Position numbers and translations under genes: made by a program. A stretch of 19,520 nucleotides of DNA from JBDHAC01 sp039588215 (GTDB lineage: Bacteria > Gemmatimonadota > Gemmatimonadetes > Palauibacterales > Palauibacteraceae): NCBI GenBank assembly GCA_039588215.1, contig JBDHAD010000074.1, positions 1 to 19,520 of the forward strand. Reading direction: 5' to 3'. The notes beneath the pieces were generated by a model that was not told the origin of the DNA, made no database searches, and saw only the letters and a list, made by a program, of their open reading frames with translations. Shown in pieces: positions 1 through 8,405 of this stretch. Every line of letters begins with the position of its first letter. The stretch's first letter is position 1.

Positions 1-455
1 TGAGCCAGCGGGAGGCCCTCCGCCTGAGGCTGGACGCCGCGGAGCTGGTTCACCTGGATCCGAGGGTGTTCGCCTACCACCTGATCGGCGCGACGATCTA
101 CTCCGAGCTCACCGGCGTCATCTTCAAGGGGATGCGGAGCCGATCGTTTCGTACGCAGACGTCCTCGTTCGCCCTCTACCAGATCCTCGCGGAGGTTTAC
201 CGTCGGGGTGAGGAGGAACGAGCGGCGGAGATCTCGAAGATGATCACCGTGCACGCAGGTCTCGAGATCGTTCCGGTGACGTCGGAGGTCGCTGCACAAG
301 CCGCGCACGTACGAGCCCAACTGGGTGGTCGACCGGAACGCGCCGTTCAGATCGCCACGGCTCTGATCAGGGAGGCAGATGTCTATCTCACCGAAGGATC
401 CGGCCTCCGCAGGATCGTCGGAATGGCGGTCGTCAACCTCGAAGACTACCTCTAA
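1..455 (+). CDS. PIN-domain protein, VapC-like toxin family (5' end just outside window)
   Basis: The reading frame is open from the window edge to a TAA at 453-455. Bases 1-2 (TG) would complete a start codon whose first base lies one position outside. If that base is A, the sequence reads ATGA, so an upstream antitoxin gene could end on the TGA at 1-3 in a 4-base overlap; this is inference. The product would be about 151 residues. The PIN pattern is visible: strand 1 with an acidic residue (HLDPRVFAYHL), an SELT glutamate about 17 residues later, then ERAVQIATALI and DVYLTEGSGLRRI near the end. Known VapC proteins are Mg-dependent RNases with four acidic residues. Here the usual PDA..ATAL Asp is Glu (PERAVQIATAL) and the usual TND is TEG, so activity is uncertain. 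The GTG at 66 is too internal to be the start. No antitoxin is visible. Confidence 0.72.
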   Translation, partial: SQREALRLRLDAAELVHLDPRVFAYHLIGATIYSELTGVIFKGMRSRSFRTQTSSFALYQILAEVYRRGEEERAAEISKMITVHAGLEIVPVTSEVAAQAAHVRAQLGGRPERAVQIATALIREADVYLTEGSGLRRIVGMAVVNLEDYL

Positions 456-582
456 AACCCTCCCTAGCGGGGGCGGCTGAGCGAGGATAGGCTATGCCAT
501 GGGAGGGGGCTCCTGCCGTCCCGTCTTCCGACCCGCGCCGCGGCACAAGACGAACACAGCGGTCTTGTAGGATACTCCGAAG

Positions 583-1260
583 ATGAAGTGGATACGAGAC
601 TTCTACCGATCGTCGCTGGGCAAGAAGGCGGTGATGGCGGTGACCGGTGTGCTCCTTTTCGGCTTCGTGTTGCTCCACATGTTGGGGAACCTGAAGCTGT
701 TCCTGGGACCCGAGAAGCTAAACGGTTACGCCGAGGGCCTGCGAGCCTTCGGGGAGCCGATTCTCAGCCACGGCGACCTGCTATGGATCCTGCGGATCGG
801 CTTGCTCGTGGCTGTCGGGCTTCACGTCGTCTCCGCGTGGCAGCTACGACGGCTGAACGCCCGAGCACGACCCGTCAGCTACATTCGGCACAAGCCTCAG
901 GCGGCCACCTACGCCTCACGGAGCATGTTTTGGGGCGGGGTCCTGATCGTCGTGTTCGTTGTGTATCATCTGCTGCACATGACGGTCGGGAACGTGCACG
1001 CGGAATTCGTGGCTGGCGACGTGCACCACAACATGGTCACCGCCTTCGCCAACCCGTTCGTGAGCGGTTTCTACATCCTGGCCGTCCTCGCCCTCGGGTT
1101 CCACCTGTACCACGGTTTATGGAGCTTCTTCCAATCACTGGGGTGGACCGGTCCGCGGCTGTCGGGATTCCGCCGGAAGTTCGCGGTCGCGTTCGCGGTG
1201 CTCGTGTCCGCCGGCTTCATGGCGGTCCCCGTAGCGGTCCTGATCAACCTCGTGCGCTGA
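583..1260 (+). CDS. sdhC: Succinate dehydrogenase cytochrome b558 subunit
   Basis: A 225-residue integral membrane protein of the diheme succinate:quinone reductase cytochrome b family (B. subtilis SdhC type). It anchors SdhA/SdhB and passes electrons to quinone, probably menaquinone. Five hydrophobic segments lie at about 15-36, 65-88, 115-135, 158-180 and 200-222. Candidate axial haem histidines, one per segment, are H32 (LHMLGN), H81 (LHVVSAW), H129 or H132 (YHLLHM) and H174 (GFHLYHGLW). Their 45-49 residue spacing fits two b haems across the membrane. The ATG has a weak AGGA 10 bases upstream. It is the first gene of a three-gene operon, 18 bases before sdhA. There is no separate sdhD, as expected for this single-anchor class. 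Confidence 0.95.
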   Translation: MKWIRDFYRSSLGKKAVMAVTGVLLFGFVLLHMLGNLKLFLGPEKLNGYAEGLRAFGEPILSHGDLLWILRIGLLVAVGLHVVSAWQLRRLNARARPVSYIRHKPQAATYASRSMFWGGVLIVVFVVYHLLHMTVGNVHAEFVAGDVHHNMVTAFANPFVSGFYILAVLALGFHLYHGLWSFFQSLGWTGPRLSGFRRKFAVAFAVLVSAGFMAVPVAVLINLVR

Positions 1261-1278
1261 AGATCTGAGGAGCTGGAG

Positions 1279-3192
1279 ATGCAGCTCAACGCGAAGATCC
1301 CGAAAGGGCCGATCGCCAACAAATGGGACCGCCACCGCTTCGAGCTGAAGCTGGTCAATCCCGCCAACAAACGCTCGTTCGACATCATAGTCGTCGGGAC
1401 CGGCCTGGCCGGAGGCTCGGCCGCCGCCAGCCTCGCGGAGCTCGGATACGACGTCAAGGCGTTCTGCTTCCAGGACAGCCCGCGCCGTGCGCACTCGATC
1501 GCGGCGCAGGGCGGAATCAATGCGGCGAAGAACTATCAGAACGACGGCGATAGTGTCTTCCGCCTCTTCTACGACACGGTCAAGGGCGGGGACTATCGCT
1601 CGAGGGAAGCGAACGTCCATCGGCTCGCCGAGCTCAGCCTCAACATCATAGACCAGTGCGCCGCTCAAGGCGTTCCGTTCGCGCGCGAGTACGGTGGGAC
1701 GCTGGACAACCGCTCATTCGGTGGCGCCCAGGTGTCACGCACCTTCTACGCGCGCGGCCAAACGGGACAGCAGCTGCTCCTCGGCGCGTACCAGGCGCTC
1801 GCGCGGCAGATCGCGGCGGGGAAGGTGACGATGTACCCGCGTTGCGAGATGCTCGATCTGGTGTTGGTCGATGGCCGAGCCCGAGGGATCATCACACGCG
1901 ATCTGGTGACGGGCGGGATCGAGCGCCACGCCGCGGATGCTGTGGTGCTGGCAACGGGGGGGTATTCCAACGTCTTCTTCCTGTCGACGAACGCGAAGGG
2001 ATCCAACGCGACCGCCATCTGGCGCGCCCATCGCCGCGGGGCGCTGTTCGCGAACCCGTGCTTCACGCAGATCCACCCGACGTGCATTCCCGTTTCCGGT
2101 GAGCACCAATCGAAGCTGACGCTGATGTCCGAGTCGCTTCGAAACGACGGTCGCATCTGGGTACCGGTGACCGCGGATGACGCGAGGCCCCCGGGTGAGA
2201 TACCGGAAGAGGAGCGCGATTACTTCTTGGAGCGGAAGTACCCCGCCTTCGGCAACCTCGTGCCGCGTGACGTCGCGTCGCGCAACGCCAAGGACGTCTG
2301 CGATGAGGGACGCGGTGTGGGTCCGGGCGGGCTGGGTGTCTACCTGGACTTCGCGGACGCGATCCAGCGGGTAGGTCGCGATACGATCGAAGCCCGCTAC
2401 GGCAACCTGTTCGAAATGTACGAGAAGATCACGGGCGAGGACCCGTACAACGCACCGATGCGCATCTACCCGGCGCTCCACTACACGATGGGTGGGCTAT
2501 GGGTCGACTACAACCTGATGACCAACATCGAAGGCCTGTATGCAATCGGCGAGGCCAACTTCTCCGACCATGGCGCCAACCGGCTGGGCGCGAGCGCGCT
2601 GATGCAAGGCCTGGCGGACGGCTACTTCATCCTCCCGTACACGATCGGCGACTATCTGGCACGGCACATGGGTGACCGGGTCGATACCTCGCACCCCGCG
2701 TTCGAGGCGGTGGAGTCCGAGGTCCAGGCTCGCGTCGACAGCTTGCTGGCCGTCGGGGGTTCACGCACCGTGGACTCCTTCCACCGCGAGCTCGGCGCGC
2801 TCCTGTGGAATCGCTGCGGGATGGCGCGTGAGGAGTCGGGCCTGAAGGAAGCGTTGGAGCAGATCCCTCGCCTACGAGCCGAGTTCTGGCGCGATGTAAC
2901 CGTCCTGGGCTCCGGCGATAGCATCAACCAGGCGCTGGAGAAAGCCGGGCGCGTGGCTGACTTTTTGGAGCTCGCCGAGCTCATGTGCCGGGACGCGCTC
3001 GGGCGCGCTGAATCGTGCGGAGGTCATTTCAGGATCGAGAACCAGACGGCTGAAGGCGAGGCGCTGCGCGATGACGAGAACTTCAGCCACGTGTCCGCTT
3101 GGGAGCACCGCGGGGACGGCGAAGAGGCGGTCGAGCACCGAGAGCCGCTCGAATTCGAATACGTGAAGCTCACCCAGAGGAGTTACAAATAA
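1279..3192 (+). CDS. sdhA: Succinate dehydrogenase flavoprotein subunit
   Basis: A 637-residue flavoprotein that oxidises succinate to fumarate in the TCA cycle and passes electrons to SdhB. The FAD-binding GxGxxG is at 40-45 (GTGLAGG). The covalent flavin attachment site is H72 in RRAHSIAAQGG. Substrate-site signatures follow: H266 in QIHPTCIP, the catalytic-type Arg in VPRDVASR (R330), H401 in LHYTMGG and R435 in GANRLGASAL. The HPTCIPVSG..SKLTLMSESLRNDGR stretch is typical of the B. subtilis-type/menaquinone SdhA rather than the E. coli type. The start is supported by GAGGAG shortly upstream of the ATG. The stop overlaps the sdhB start as TAATG, implying translational coupling. Confidence 0.97.
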   Translation: MQLNAKIPKGPIANKWDRHRFELKLVNPANKRSFDIIVVGTGLAGGSAAASLAELGYDVKAFCFQDSPRRAHSIAAQGGINAAKNYQNDGDSVFRLFYDTVKGGDYRSREANVHRLAELSLNIIDQCAAQGVPFAREYGGTLDNRSFGGAQVSRTFYARGQTGQQLLLGAYQALARQIAAGKVTMYPRCEMLDLVLVDGRARGIITRDLVTGGIERHAADAVVLATGGYSNVFFLSTNAKGSNATAIWRAHRRGALFANPCFTQIHPTCIPVSGEHQSKLTLMSESLRNDGRIWVPVTADDARPPGEIPEEERDYFLERKYPAFGNLVPRDVASRNAKDVCDEGRGVGPGGLGVYLDFADAIQRVGRDTIEARYGNLFEMYEKITGEDPYNAPMRIYPALHYTMGGLWVDYNLMTNIEGLYAIGEANFSDHGANRLGASALMQGLADGYFILPYTIGDYLARHMGDRVDTSHPAFEAVESEVQARVDSLLAVGGSRTVDSFHRELGALLWNRCGMAREESGLKEALEQIPRLRAEFWRDVTVLGSGDSINQALEKAGRVADFLELAELMCRDALGRAESCGGHFRIENQTAEGEALRDDENFSHVSAWEHRGDGEEAVEHREPLEFEYVKLTQRSYK

Positions 3193-3956
3193 TGGATCTC
3201 GTCCTCCACGTCTGGCGCCAGCCCGGCCCCGACGCCGAAGGGCGGATGGTGCGGTACGACGCCCCCGGCATCGACCCCGACATGTCGTTCCTCGAGATGC
3301 TGGATGTCGTGAACGAGCGCCTTCAGACGGACGGCGAAGAGCCGATCGTCTTCGACCACGACTGTCGGGAGGGCATCTGCGGTACGTGTGGCATGATGAT
3401 CAACGGCGTCGCCCACGGACCTCAGGGCGGCACCACCGTCTGCCAGCTGCACATGCGGCACTTCTCGGACGGCGATGAGGTGCGGATCGAGCCGTGGCGG
3501 TCCGCCGCCTTCCCGGTGCTCAAGGACCTGATGGTCGACCGCTCGGCCTTCGACCGGATCATCCAGGCCGGCGGGTACATCTCGGTGAACACCGGCAGCG
3601 CCCCAGACGCCAACGAGGTCCTGGTGCCCAAAGCCTCCGCCGAGCTGGCGTTCGAGGCGGCGGCGTGCATCGGGTGCGGTGCGTGCGTCGCGCAGTGCCC
3701 GAACGGGGCGGCGCACCTGTTCACGGCCGCCAAGGTTTCTCACCTCGGCCTCCTGCCGCAGGGCCAGCCCGAGCGCCGAATCAGGGTCGAGCGCATGGTG
3801 GCGCAGATGGAGGCCGAGGCGTTCGGCTCCTGCACGAACCACCAGGAGTGCGAGATCGTGTGCCCGAAGGAGATCTCGATCGACTACATCGCCCGCATGA
3901 ACCGGGATTTCCTCGGGACCAAGCTCCGCGGGCAGATACAGGCGAAGGCCGGCTGA
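3192..3956 (+). CDS. sdhB: Succinate dehydrogenase iron-sulfur subunit
   Basis: A 254-residue electron-transfer subunit linking the SdhA flavin to the SdhC haems and quinone. Three clusters can be read in order: the 2Fe-2S ferredoxin motif C58, C63, C66 and C84; the 4Fe-4S motif C159, C162, C165 and C169 followed by Pro; and the 3Fe-4S set C214, C220 and C224 (SCTNHQECEIVCPKE). The frame is open upstream to 3099, but the ATG at 3192 is chosen because it overlaps the sdhA TAA by one base, has AGAGGAG just upstream, and gives the family's normal N-terminus (MDLVLHVWRQ). It is the last gene of the operon. The facing hydrolase gene ends 50 bases beyond its stop. Confidence 0.97.
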   Translation: MDLVLHVWRQPGPDAEGRMVRYDAPGIDPDMSFLEMLDVVNERLQTDGEEPIVFDHDCREGICGTCGMMINGVAHGPQGGTTVCQLHMRHFSDGDEVRIEPWRSAAFPVLKDLMVDRSAFDRIIQAGGYISVNTGSAPDANEVLVPKASAELAFEAAACIGCGACVAQCPNGAAHLFTAAKVSHLGLLPQGQPERRIRVERMVAQMEAEAFGSCTNHQECEIVCPKEISIDYIARMNRDFLGTKLRGQIQAKAG

Positions 3957-3965
3957 GTCCCGGCC
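3947..3965 (+). terminator. Short GC hairpin at the sdhB stop
   Basis: GGCCGG at 3947-3952 pairs with CCGGCC at 3960-3965 around a 7-base loop that contains the sdhB TGA. There is no T-run on either side, so this is at best a weak or Rho-assisted end signal between the convergent sdhB and hydrolase genes. Confidence 0.3.
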
Positions 3966-4006
3966 GGCTCGACCTCCGCACGTGCCCGCGGTAGCCCGCC
4001 GCTTCC

Positions 4007-6832
4007 CTAGGGGGGCGGAGGGTTCGCGAGAATCGCCTGCGCGATCGCGCGCGCCAGGTTCCTGGCGGGCCACGACCTCGGGGTGGCCGGCCCCGGCGTG
4101 AGCGGGCCGTTTCGCTGGTTCGAGAGGATCGCGATCACCAGCCCCTGGTCCGGATCGGCCGGGTCCCGATGGATCGCCAGGTGTGAGCGCGCGCCGGCCC
4201 AGGAGCCACCGTGCTCCGCGACGTTCCGGCCGTTCACCATCCGAAGCTCCCACGCCAGACCGACCTGCGGCACCGTTGAGGTGCCGGACCACTGCGGCAA
4301 GCCGGTCGTCAACGAGGCCCACAGACGGTTGTCGCGCACCGTGGGCGACACGATCGTGCCGTTGAGCGTCAGCCAGCCGAAGCGCGCCAGATCGATCGGA
4401 TCGAGTTGGAGGCCGCCGCCGAGCACCTTCCAGCTGCTGTCGTCGTAGCCGATCGGCTGGGAGAGTCCGGTGTTGGGGTTGTACCAGTACCCCTGCGCCA
4501 TGTCGAAGTACGGCACCGGACCCGTCGGTCCGGCGACCGGCGTGCTACCCATCGTGGCGAGGCTCGGGAGCCCGAACGTCACCGTCAGCTCGTCAGTGAT
4601 GATCTGGTGGATGTCTTTGCCCAGGACGGCCTCGAGAACCGCGCCGACGAAGGTGAACCCGTGGCTCGAGTAGTGGTATTGTTGGCCCGGCGTGCAATTC
4701 AGCAGCAAGCGGTTGTTGCCGTTCTGGTCCACCAGACTGTCCTGCATCTGCGCCAGGGCAGAGTCGCGCCACCGGTAGTATTGCTCTACCGGCTCCGGTC
4801 CTTGGGTGTAATGCCACACGCAGCCGGTCTTCGACAGGAGCTGCTCCACGGTGTGCGTGTGGTGCGCCGGCAGGTTCGGCAGGAAGAAGGTCGTCGCTTT
4901 CGAGAGCGAGTCCATGCGACCCTGTTGCTTGAGACGGGCCGCCAGGGTCCCGCCGAACACCTTCGCGACCGAAGCGGACAGGTACATCGTGCCCGAGTGC
5001 GCCCTCTTCGAGGCGAGACTGTCCGCCCACCCGAACCCGCGGCGATAGATGACCTCGTCGTTCTGCATGACAACGACGGAGATGCCGGGGATCGCGTGCC
5101 GGCTCCGAAACGTCGTCACAGAGTCGTCCACCTCGGGCTTGAACGCGAAATCGTATCGCCGGTCGTTCTCGGCCCACACCCCGGCGTACCGGATGCCGTT
5201 CTGAGTATCGTAAGACTCGAAGTCGATCAGGCGGAATCCCTCGTCCACGTACTGCCGGTGGAAGTTGAGGAATCCGTTGAGGTCCCGGCCCGAGCGGACG
5301 GCCCAGGCCCTCCCTGCGGGAATCTTCTGCCAGATCGCCGCGTATCGCTGCCCGCCGGAGGTCTGGTAGGACTCGAAGTCGATCACCTGGAAGCCGAGCG
5401 CGGATTGGCTGTTCGTCCGGTTCTGATAAGCAGTGCGGTCCATGCCGCGCCACTGGCGCCAATCGCTGTTGTCACAGCTCTTGTACCAGATGGCCGCGTA
5501 GCGGAGGCCGCTCGGCGTCTGGTAGGCCTCCATGTCGACGAGGCGATACCCGGTGCCGCTGAGTTGCTGGAAGGTTTGGCCGTATTCCTGGCCGGTCTGG
5601 CCGTGCTTCACCGACCAGTCGACGCCCTCGGGGTTCTCCACCCACACGCCCGAGTACCGCATCCCGGCGGAGGTTTGGTACACCTCGATGTCGCTGGCCC
5701 TCAGGCCGGCGGTGCGGTGGGTCTGGTCTTGTTGATCGAATTGGGCGGCCGTCAGGTCGCGGTGCTCCGCCCACGAGTATCGGCGCGGGCGCGACACCGG
5801 TTGCCAGACGAACGCGAACCCGTCCTGCATGCCGGGAACGCGGACGCGCTCAAGATCCGTCAGCACGTTGGCAGTCTTCAGGGCGCCCTGGAAGTCGCTG
5901 ATCTTGTATTCCCAGATGCCCAGCGTCTCTCTGATCGCGTCGTTCGGGGTCGGCGACGAGAGACCGAACCCCCACGCGGTCCCCATTTGATCGGCGGGAA
6001 GCGACGTGGCCAGGCAGGCTCCGGGGATTGGGCCCGGTTGGGCCGGTACACCCGGCACCGTCGGCAACCCGCCCGGGGGCTGGAGGTTGCTGCCGGGGGT
6101 ATTGGGGTTGGTCACGGGACCCGCGAGCGCGAGCCGAGCGGCGTTCACGGCTCTGGGTCGGACCCAGATGAGACCGGACCCGACGCGAGGGTCGTTACTG
6201 TCGATGCGAAGCCGGTCCGTGCCGATCAGCGTGAACTGGGCCTGGTAATAGCTCCCGTTGCGTCCGAGCACCTGCAGCGTGTTCCCACCGATGTTCTGCC
6301 AGAGCTTGCTGCCGACCCGAAGGCTGCGCGGGGCGGTCGCCGGCAGATAGCGGACGGACGCCTGATTGCCCGCGACGCGGACCTGTACGCCGTCGTCGGG
6401 CGTGCCCGGGGCGGCGATCCGGACCCAGTCCCCGGCGATCGAGGGACCGGCACGTGTCCACGTCTGATCGTTCCCCGCAGCGGTGTGGTGGATGTCGACG
6501 TGAACGACGTCGGGGCCCTGGAAGGTGAGTTGCGCCGGGTAATAGCTGCCATTGTTCCCCAGGACCTCGAGCGTCCCGTTGCTTTGAATCTTCCTCCAGA
6601 GGACCTGGCCCACGGCGAAGCCCTGAACGACGCTCGCCGGCACAGCCGTCAAAAGCGCCTGGGCGCCCTGGATCGCGATCCGCATGGTGTCGTTCGGATC
6701 ATAGTTGCTGTCGGACCGGACCCAGTCGCCCTGCAGCGACGGGCCGCTCGCGATCTGAGCCGTCGCCGAGAGCGGTGCCAGCATGAGGATAAGAAAGGAA
6801 GCGAGAACCCTGAGTGTCGCGTTCGAGGTCAT
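4007..6832 (-). CDS. Secreted modular serine hydrolase: beta-lactamase-fold domain with polyglycine-hydrolase-like repeats
   Basis: A 941-residue protein. The signal peptide spans about residues 1-26 (hydrophobic core, then SATAQ). Two ~99-residue repeats follow, each beginning GPS..GDWVR and containing LEVLG/LQVLG..NGSYY. A Pro-rich linker lies at about 238-270. Then come tandem units with a D(F/M/I)E.Y.T..G.RY..(I/V)W core at D381, D433, D485 and D537, exactly 52 residues apart, plus a degenerate first copy near D326. The C-terminal domain, about 570-925, carries serine beta-lactamase/penicillin-binding motifs: SVAK (S621, K624), YSS (Y721) and HGG (H874). The 52-residue repeat plus beta-lactamase fold recalls polyglycine hydrolases, so peptide or ester hydrolysis outside the cytoplasm is plausible; the substrate is unknown. 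The frame opens at 6874, but the ATG at 6832 has GAGAGGGA just upstream and starts the signal peptide. Confidence 0.85.
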   Translation of the reverse strand: MTSNATLRVLASFLILMLAPLSATAQIASGPSLQGDWVRSDSNYDPNDTMRIAIQGAQALLTAVPASVVQGFAVGQVLWRKIQSNGTLEVLGNNGSYYPAQLTFQGPDVVHVDIHHTAAGNDQTWTRAGPSIAGDWVRIAAPGTPDDGVQVRVAGNQASVRYLPATAPRSLRVGSKLWQNIGGNTLQVLGRNGSYYQAQFTLIGTDRLRIDSNDPRVGSGLIWVRPRAVNAARLALAGPVTNPNTPGSNLQPPGGLPTVPGVPAQPGPIPGACLATSLPADQMGTAWGFGLSSPTPNDAIRETLGIWEYKISDFQGALKTANVLTDLERVRVPGMQDGFAFVWQPVSRPRRYSWAEHRDLTAAQFDQQDQTHRTAGLRASDIEVYQTSAGMRYSGVWVENPEGVDWSVKHGQTGQEYGQTFQQLSGTGYRLVDMEAYQTPSGLRYAAIWYKSCDNSDWRQWRGMDRTAYQNRTNSQSALGFQVIDFESYQTSGGQRYAAIWQKIPAGRAWAVRSGRDLNGFLNFHRQYVDEGFRLIDFESYDTQNGIRYAGVWAENDRRYDFAFKPEVDDSVTTFRSRHAIPGISVVVMQNDEVIYRRGFGWADSLASKRAHSGTMYLSASVAKVFGGTLAARLKQQGRMDSLSKATTFFLPNLPAHHTHTVEQLLSKTGCVWHYTQGPEPVEQYYRWRDSALAQMQDSLVDQNGNNRLLLNCTPGQQYHYSSHGFTFVGAVLEAVLGKDIHQIITDELTVTFGLPSLATMGSTPVAGPTGPVPYFDMAQGYWYNPNTGLSQPIGYDDSSWKVLGGGLQLDPIDLARFGWLTLNGTIVSPTVRDNRLWASLTTGLPQWSGTSTVPQVGLAWELRMVNGRNVAEHGGSWAGARSHLAIHRDPADPDQGLVIAILSNQRNGPLTPGPATPRSWPARNLARAIAQAILANPPPP

Positions 6833-6841
6833 TGAATCCCT

Positions 6842-6882
6842 CTCGGATGCCGAGTCTGTGGTCGCGGATCGCAAGGGATCCG
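6842..6882 (-). promoter_or_regulatory. Two tandem hairpins in the leader of the secreted hydrolase gene
   Basis: Just upstream of the hydrolase start, CTCGG/CCGAG (6842-6846 with 6850-6854, 3-base loop) touches the Shine-Dalgarno region on the minus strand. A second stem, CGGATC/GATCCG (6865-6870 with 6877-6882), lies directly upstream. They could affect translation initiation. This is sequence-only evidence and short stems are common in GC-rich DNA. Confidence 0.25.
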
Positions 6883-6967
6883 GTCCGCATACCGGGAAGA
6901 GCGGAAAACGAGGGGACTATCCGCCACGCGAGAGGGCTCAAGAGCAGCAACCTTTGGAGGGGAGCCA

Positions 6968-7016
6968 GGATCCGGACGGGCCTGGCCTCGAGCCGGTTAT
7001 TGCTCCAGCCGGATCC
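6968..7016. repeat. GGATCCGG/CCGGATCC inverted repeat
   Basis: GGATCCGG at 6968-6975 and its complement CCGGATCC at 7009-7016 flank 33 bases that include the stop of the propeller relic. A third GGATCCGG lies at 6876-6883. The arms are short and the function is unknown; it may be coincidental. Confidence 0.3.
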
Positions 7017-7125
7017 TATAGAGGACGTTGTCGCGGTCGCCCGTCACGAAGACCGTGCCCTCGTCATCGACGACCACATCGTTGAACACCCAGGTCGGAG
7101 GGGCCGACGCCGGGCCCGGACCGGA
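6997..7125 (-). pseudogene. Relic of the C-terminal end of a beta-propeller-type protein
   Basis: Directly after the DUF1015 stop, and in the same frame, the minus strand stays open to a TAA at 6999-6997. The last ~30 residues read as a propeller blade end: VFNDVVVDDEGTVFVTGD followed by RDNVLYRIRLEQ. The N-DV.VD..G..FVT......Y.I pattern is typical of NHL/SMP-30/SBBP-like blades. No start or further blades remain, because the sequence upstream is the intact DUF1015 gene. It is probably the remnant of a gene removed by deletion. It could instead be a readthrough extension of DUF1015, but that protein already has its normal C-terminus. The family call rests on pattern only. Confidence 0.45.
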
Positions 7126-8367
7126 TCACCAAGGGCGAAAAAGAAGACCGGTCGGCACCTTGGGAGAGAAGTACGTGGTCTTGGCCGGCAGCCGAGTGCC
7201 ATCGGAGACAGCCTCACGCACGGCGTCGATACCCACAGGCGGGAGCAGGAAAGCTGCCCCCTCGTCCCCGACCGCGCTCGCGGCGTCGGCCGGCTCACGA
7301 TGATACGTGAGGACGCCATCTCGCGCGGCGTCGTCGGCCGAGGTTCCGAGCGCGGCCTCGAGCACCAGGTGATCGAAGATGGCGGCGCCGATTCGCGCGC
7401 GCGCCGGAGCGATCCCAGCCTTCTCCACCGCGCTGGCACGAGGCCGAAGCAGGTGGGCGTTTTTTCCACCGGCCGTGACCAATCCGAGCGCTGCGTCCCC
7501 CGCGGCGGCCACTCGCCGAGCGGCATCCTCGGGGTCCACGCCCGGCAGCGACTCGATCTCGAAGTAGTCGGCGAGCGCCTCGACACAACTCCGGTCCGGA
7601 GGGGATGCGGCGAAAGCCCGGTGCGTGGGGAGGACCGTCAGACCAGGATCCCGCTCGCTAACGATGCAACACAGCGTCCGCTGCGCACCTTCCTCCGCGG
7701 GACGCGCCGCGGCCGCAGCCAGCGCCGTCTCGTAGCGGTGGTGCCCATCGGCGATCAAAAGAGGCCCGCGGCTCGCGAGCGCGCACAACCGGGCAGCCGC
7801 AGGCGCGTCCGACACACGCCACAGGGTGTGGGTGATCCCGTCGGGCGTCGTGCCATCCAGCTCCGGGGTCTCGGCTTCGATGGCCCGAAGCGCACCGATT
7901 AGCTCCGCGTCGCCGTCCTCTCCGATCACGAAGATGGGTGAGAGCTGAGCTCGACACGCGAGAGACAGTGCCAGCCGGTCCTCCTTCGGCCCGCGGTGTG
8001 TGCGCTCGTGTGGGAGCACCTCACCGGCGTCGAGCGGGGCCAGACGAAGCGCCGCGAACAACGCCCTTCGATCCACGCGCGTGCCGTCGTCATCGTACGT
8101 CTGACGGTATACGTAGACCGATGGCGAGGAGTCACGCTCGAGAACCCGGTCGGTCTCCCAATCTGCCAGCCTGCGGGCGGCGAGACGGTACCGCTCGGGG
8201 GCCTCCCCCTCCGGCAGCACGAGTCGCACGCAGTTGAACGGACTGCGCTCCCGCAGCGCCTCGGCCTCTTCGGCGTCGATGACATCGTACGGCGGGGCCA
8301 GGAGGTCACCCGGCTGACCGGCGAGCCGGTCGAAACGAAGCGCGCGAAACGGAGCGAGATCGGGCAA
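7126..8367 (-). CDS. DUF1015 family protein
   Basis: A 413-residue cytoplasmic-looking protein of the widespread uncharacterised DUF1015 family. Conserved blocks are the N-terminus DLAPFRALRFD, LLAPPYDVI at 22-30, PHERTHRGPKEDR at 119-131, LIADGHHRYETAL at 204-216 and the C-terminal end TTYFSPKVPTGLLF. The frame is open to 8628, but the residues before 8367 are low-complexity shadow sequence. The TTG at 8367 has GGGAGGT a few bases upstream and gives the family's normal start, so I choose it. It lies 38 bases downstream of the kinase gene on the same strand and is probably cotranscribed with it. The biochemical function is not established. The DGHHR block resembles the DGHHR-type loop of ParB/sulfiredoxin-fold kinases, but that is only a hypothesis. 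Confidence 0.88.
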   Translation of the reverse strand: MPDLAPFRALRFDRLAGQPGDLLAPPYDVIDAEEAEALRERSPFNCVRLVLPEGEAPERYRLAARRLADWETDRVLERDSSPSVYVYRQTYDDDGTRVDRRALFAALRLAPLDAGEVLPHERTHRGPKEDRLALSLACRAQLSPIFVIGEDGDAELIGALRAIEAETPELDGTTPDGITHTLWRVSDAPAAARLCALASRGPLLIADGHHRYETALAAAAARPAEEGAQRTLCCIVSERDPGLTVLPTHRAFAASPPDRSCVEALADYFEIESLPGVDPEDAARRVAAAGDAALGLVTAGGKNAHLLRPRASAVEKAGIAPARARIGAAIFDHLVLEAALGTSADDAARDGVLTYHREPADAASAVGDEGAAFLLPPVGIDAVREAVSDGTRLPAKTTYFSPKVPTGLLFRPW

Positions 8368-8405
8368 GCTACCTCCCGTTCTTAGAGGGCGGCTAGACGA
8401 GCTAG

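Noticed and set aside
66..68. GTG at 66 as the start of the PIN-domain gene
   Set aside because: It would remove the first strand with its acidic residue (HLDPR), and the frame continues to the window edge.
4406..6835. An 809-residue plus-strand open frame opposite the secreted hydrolase
   Set aside because: It has no domain signature, is Arg/Val/Pro-rich shadow sequence, and the minus strand encodes a clear signal peptide, repeats and catalytic motifs. Long antisense frames are expected at this GC content.
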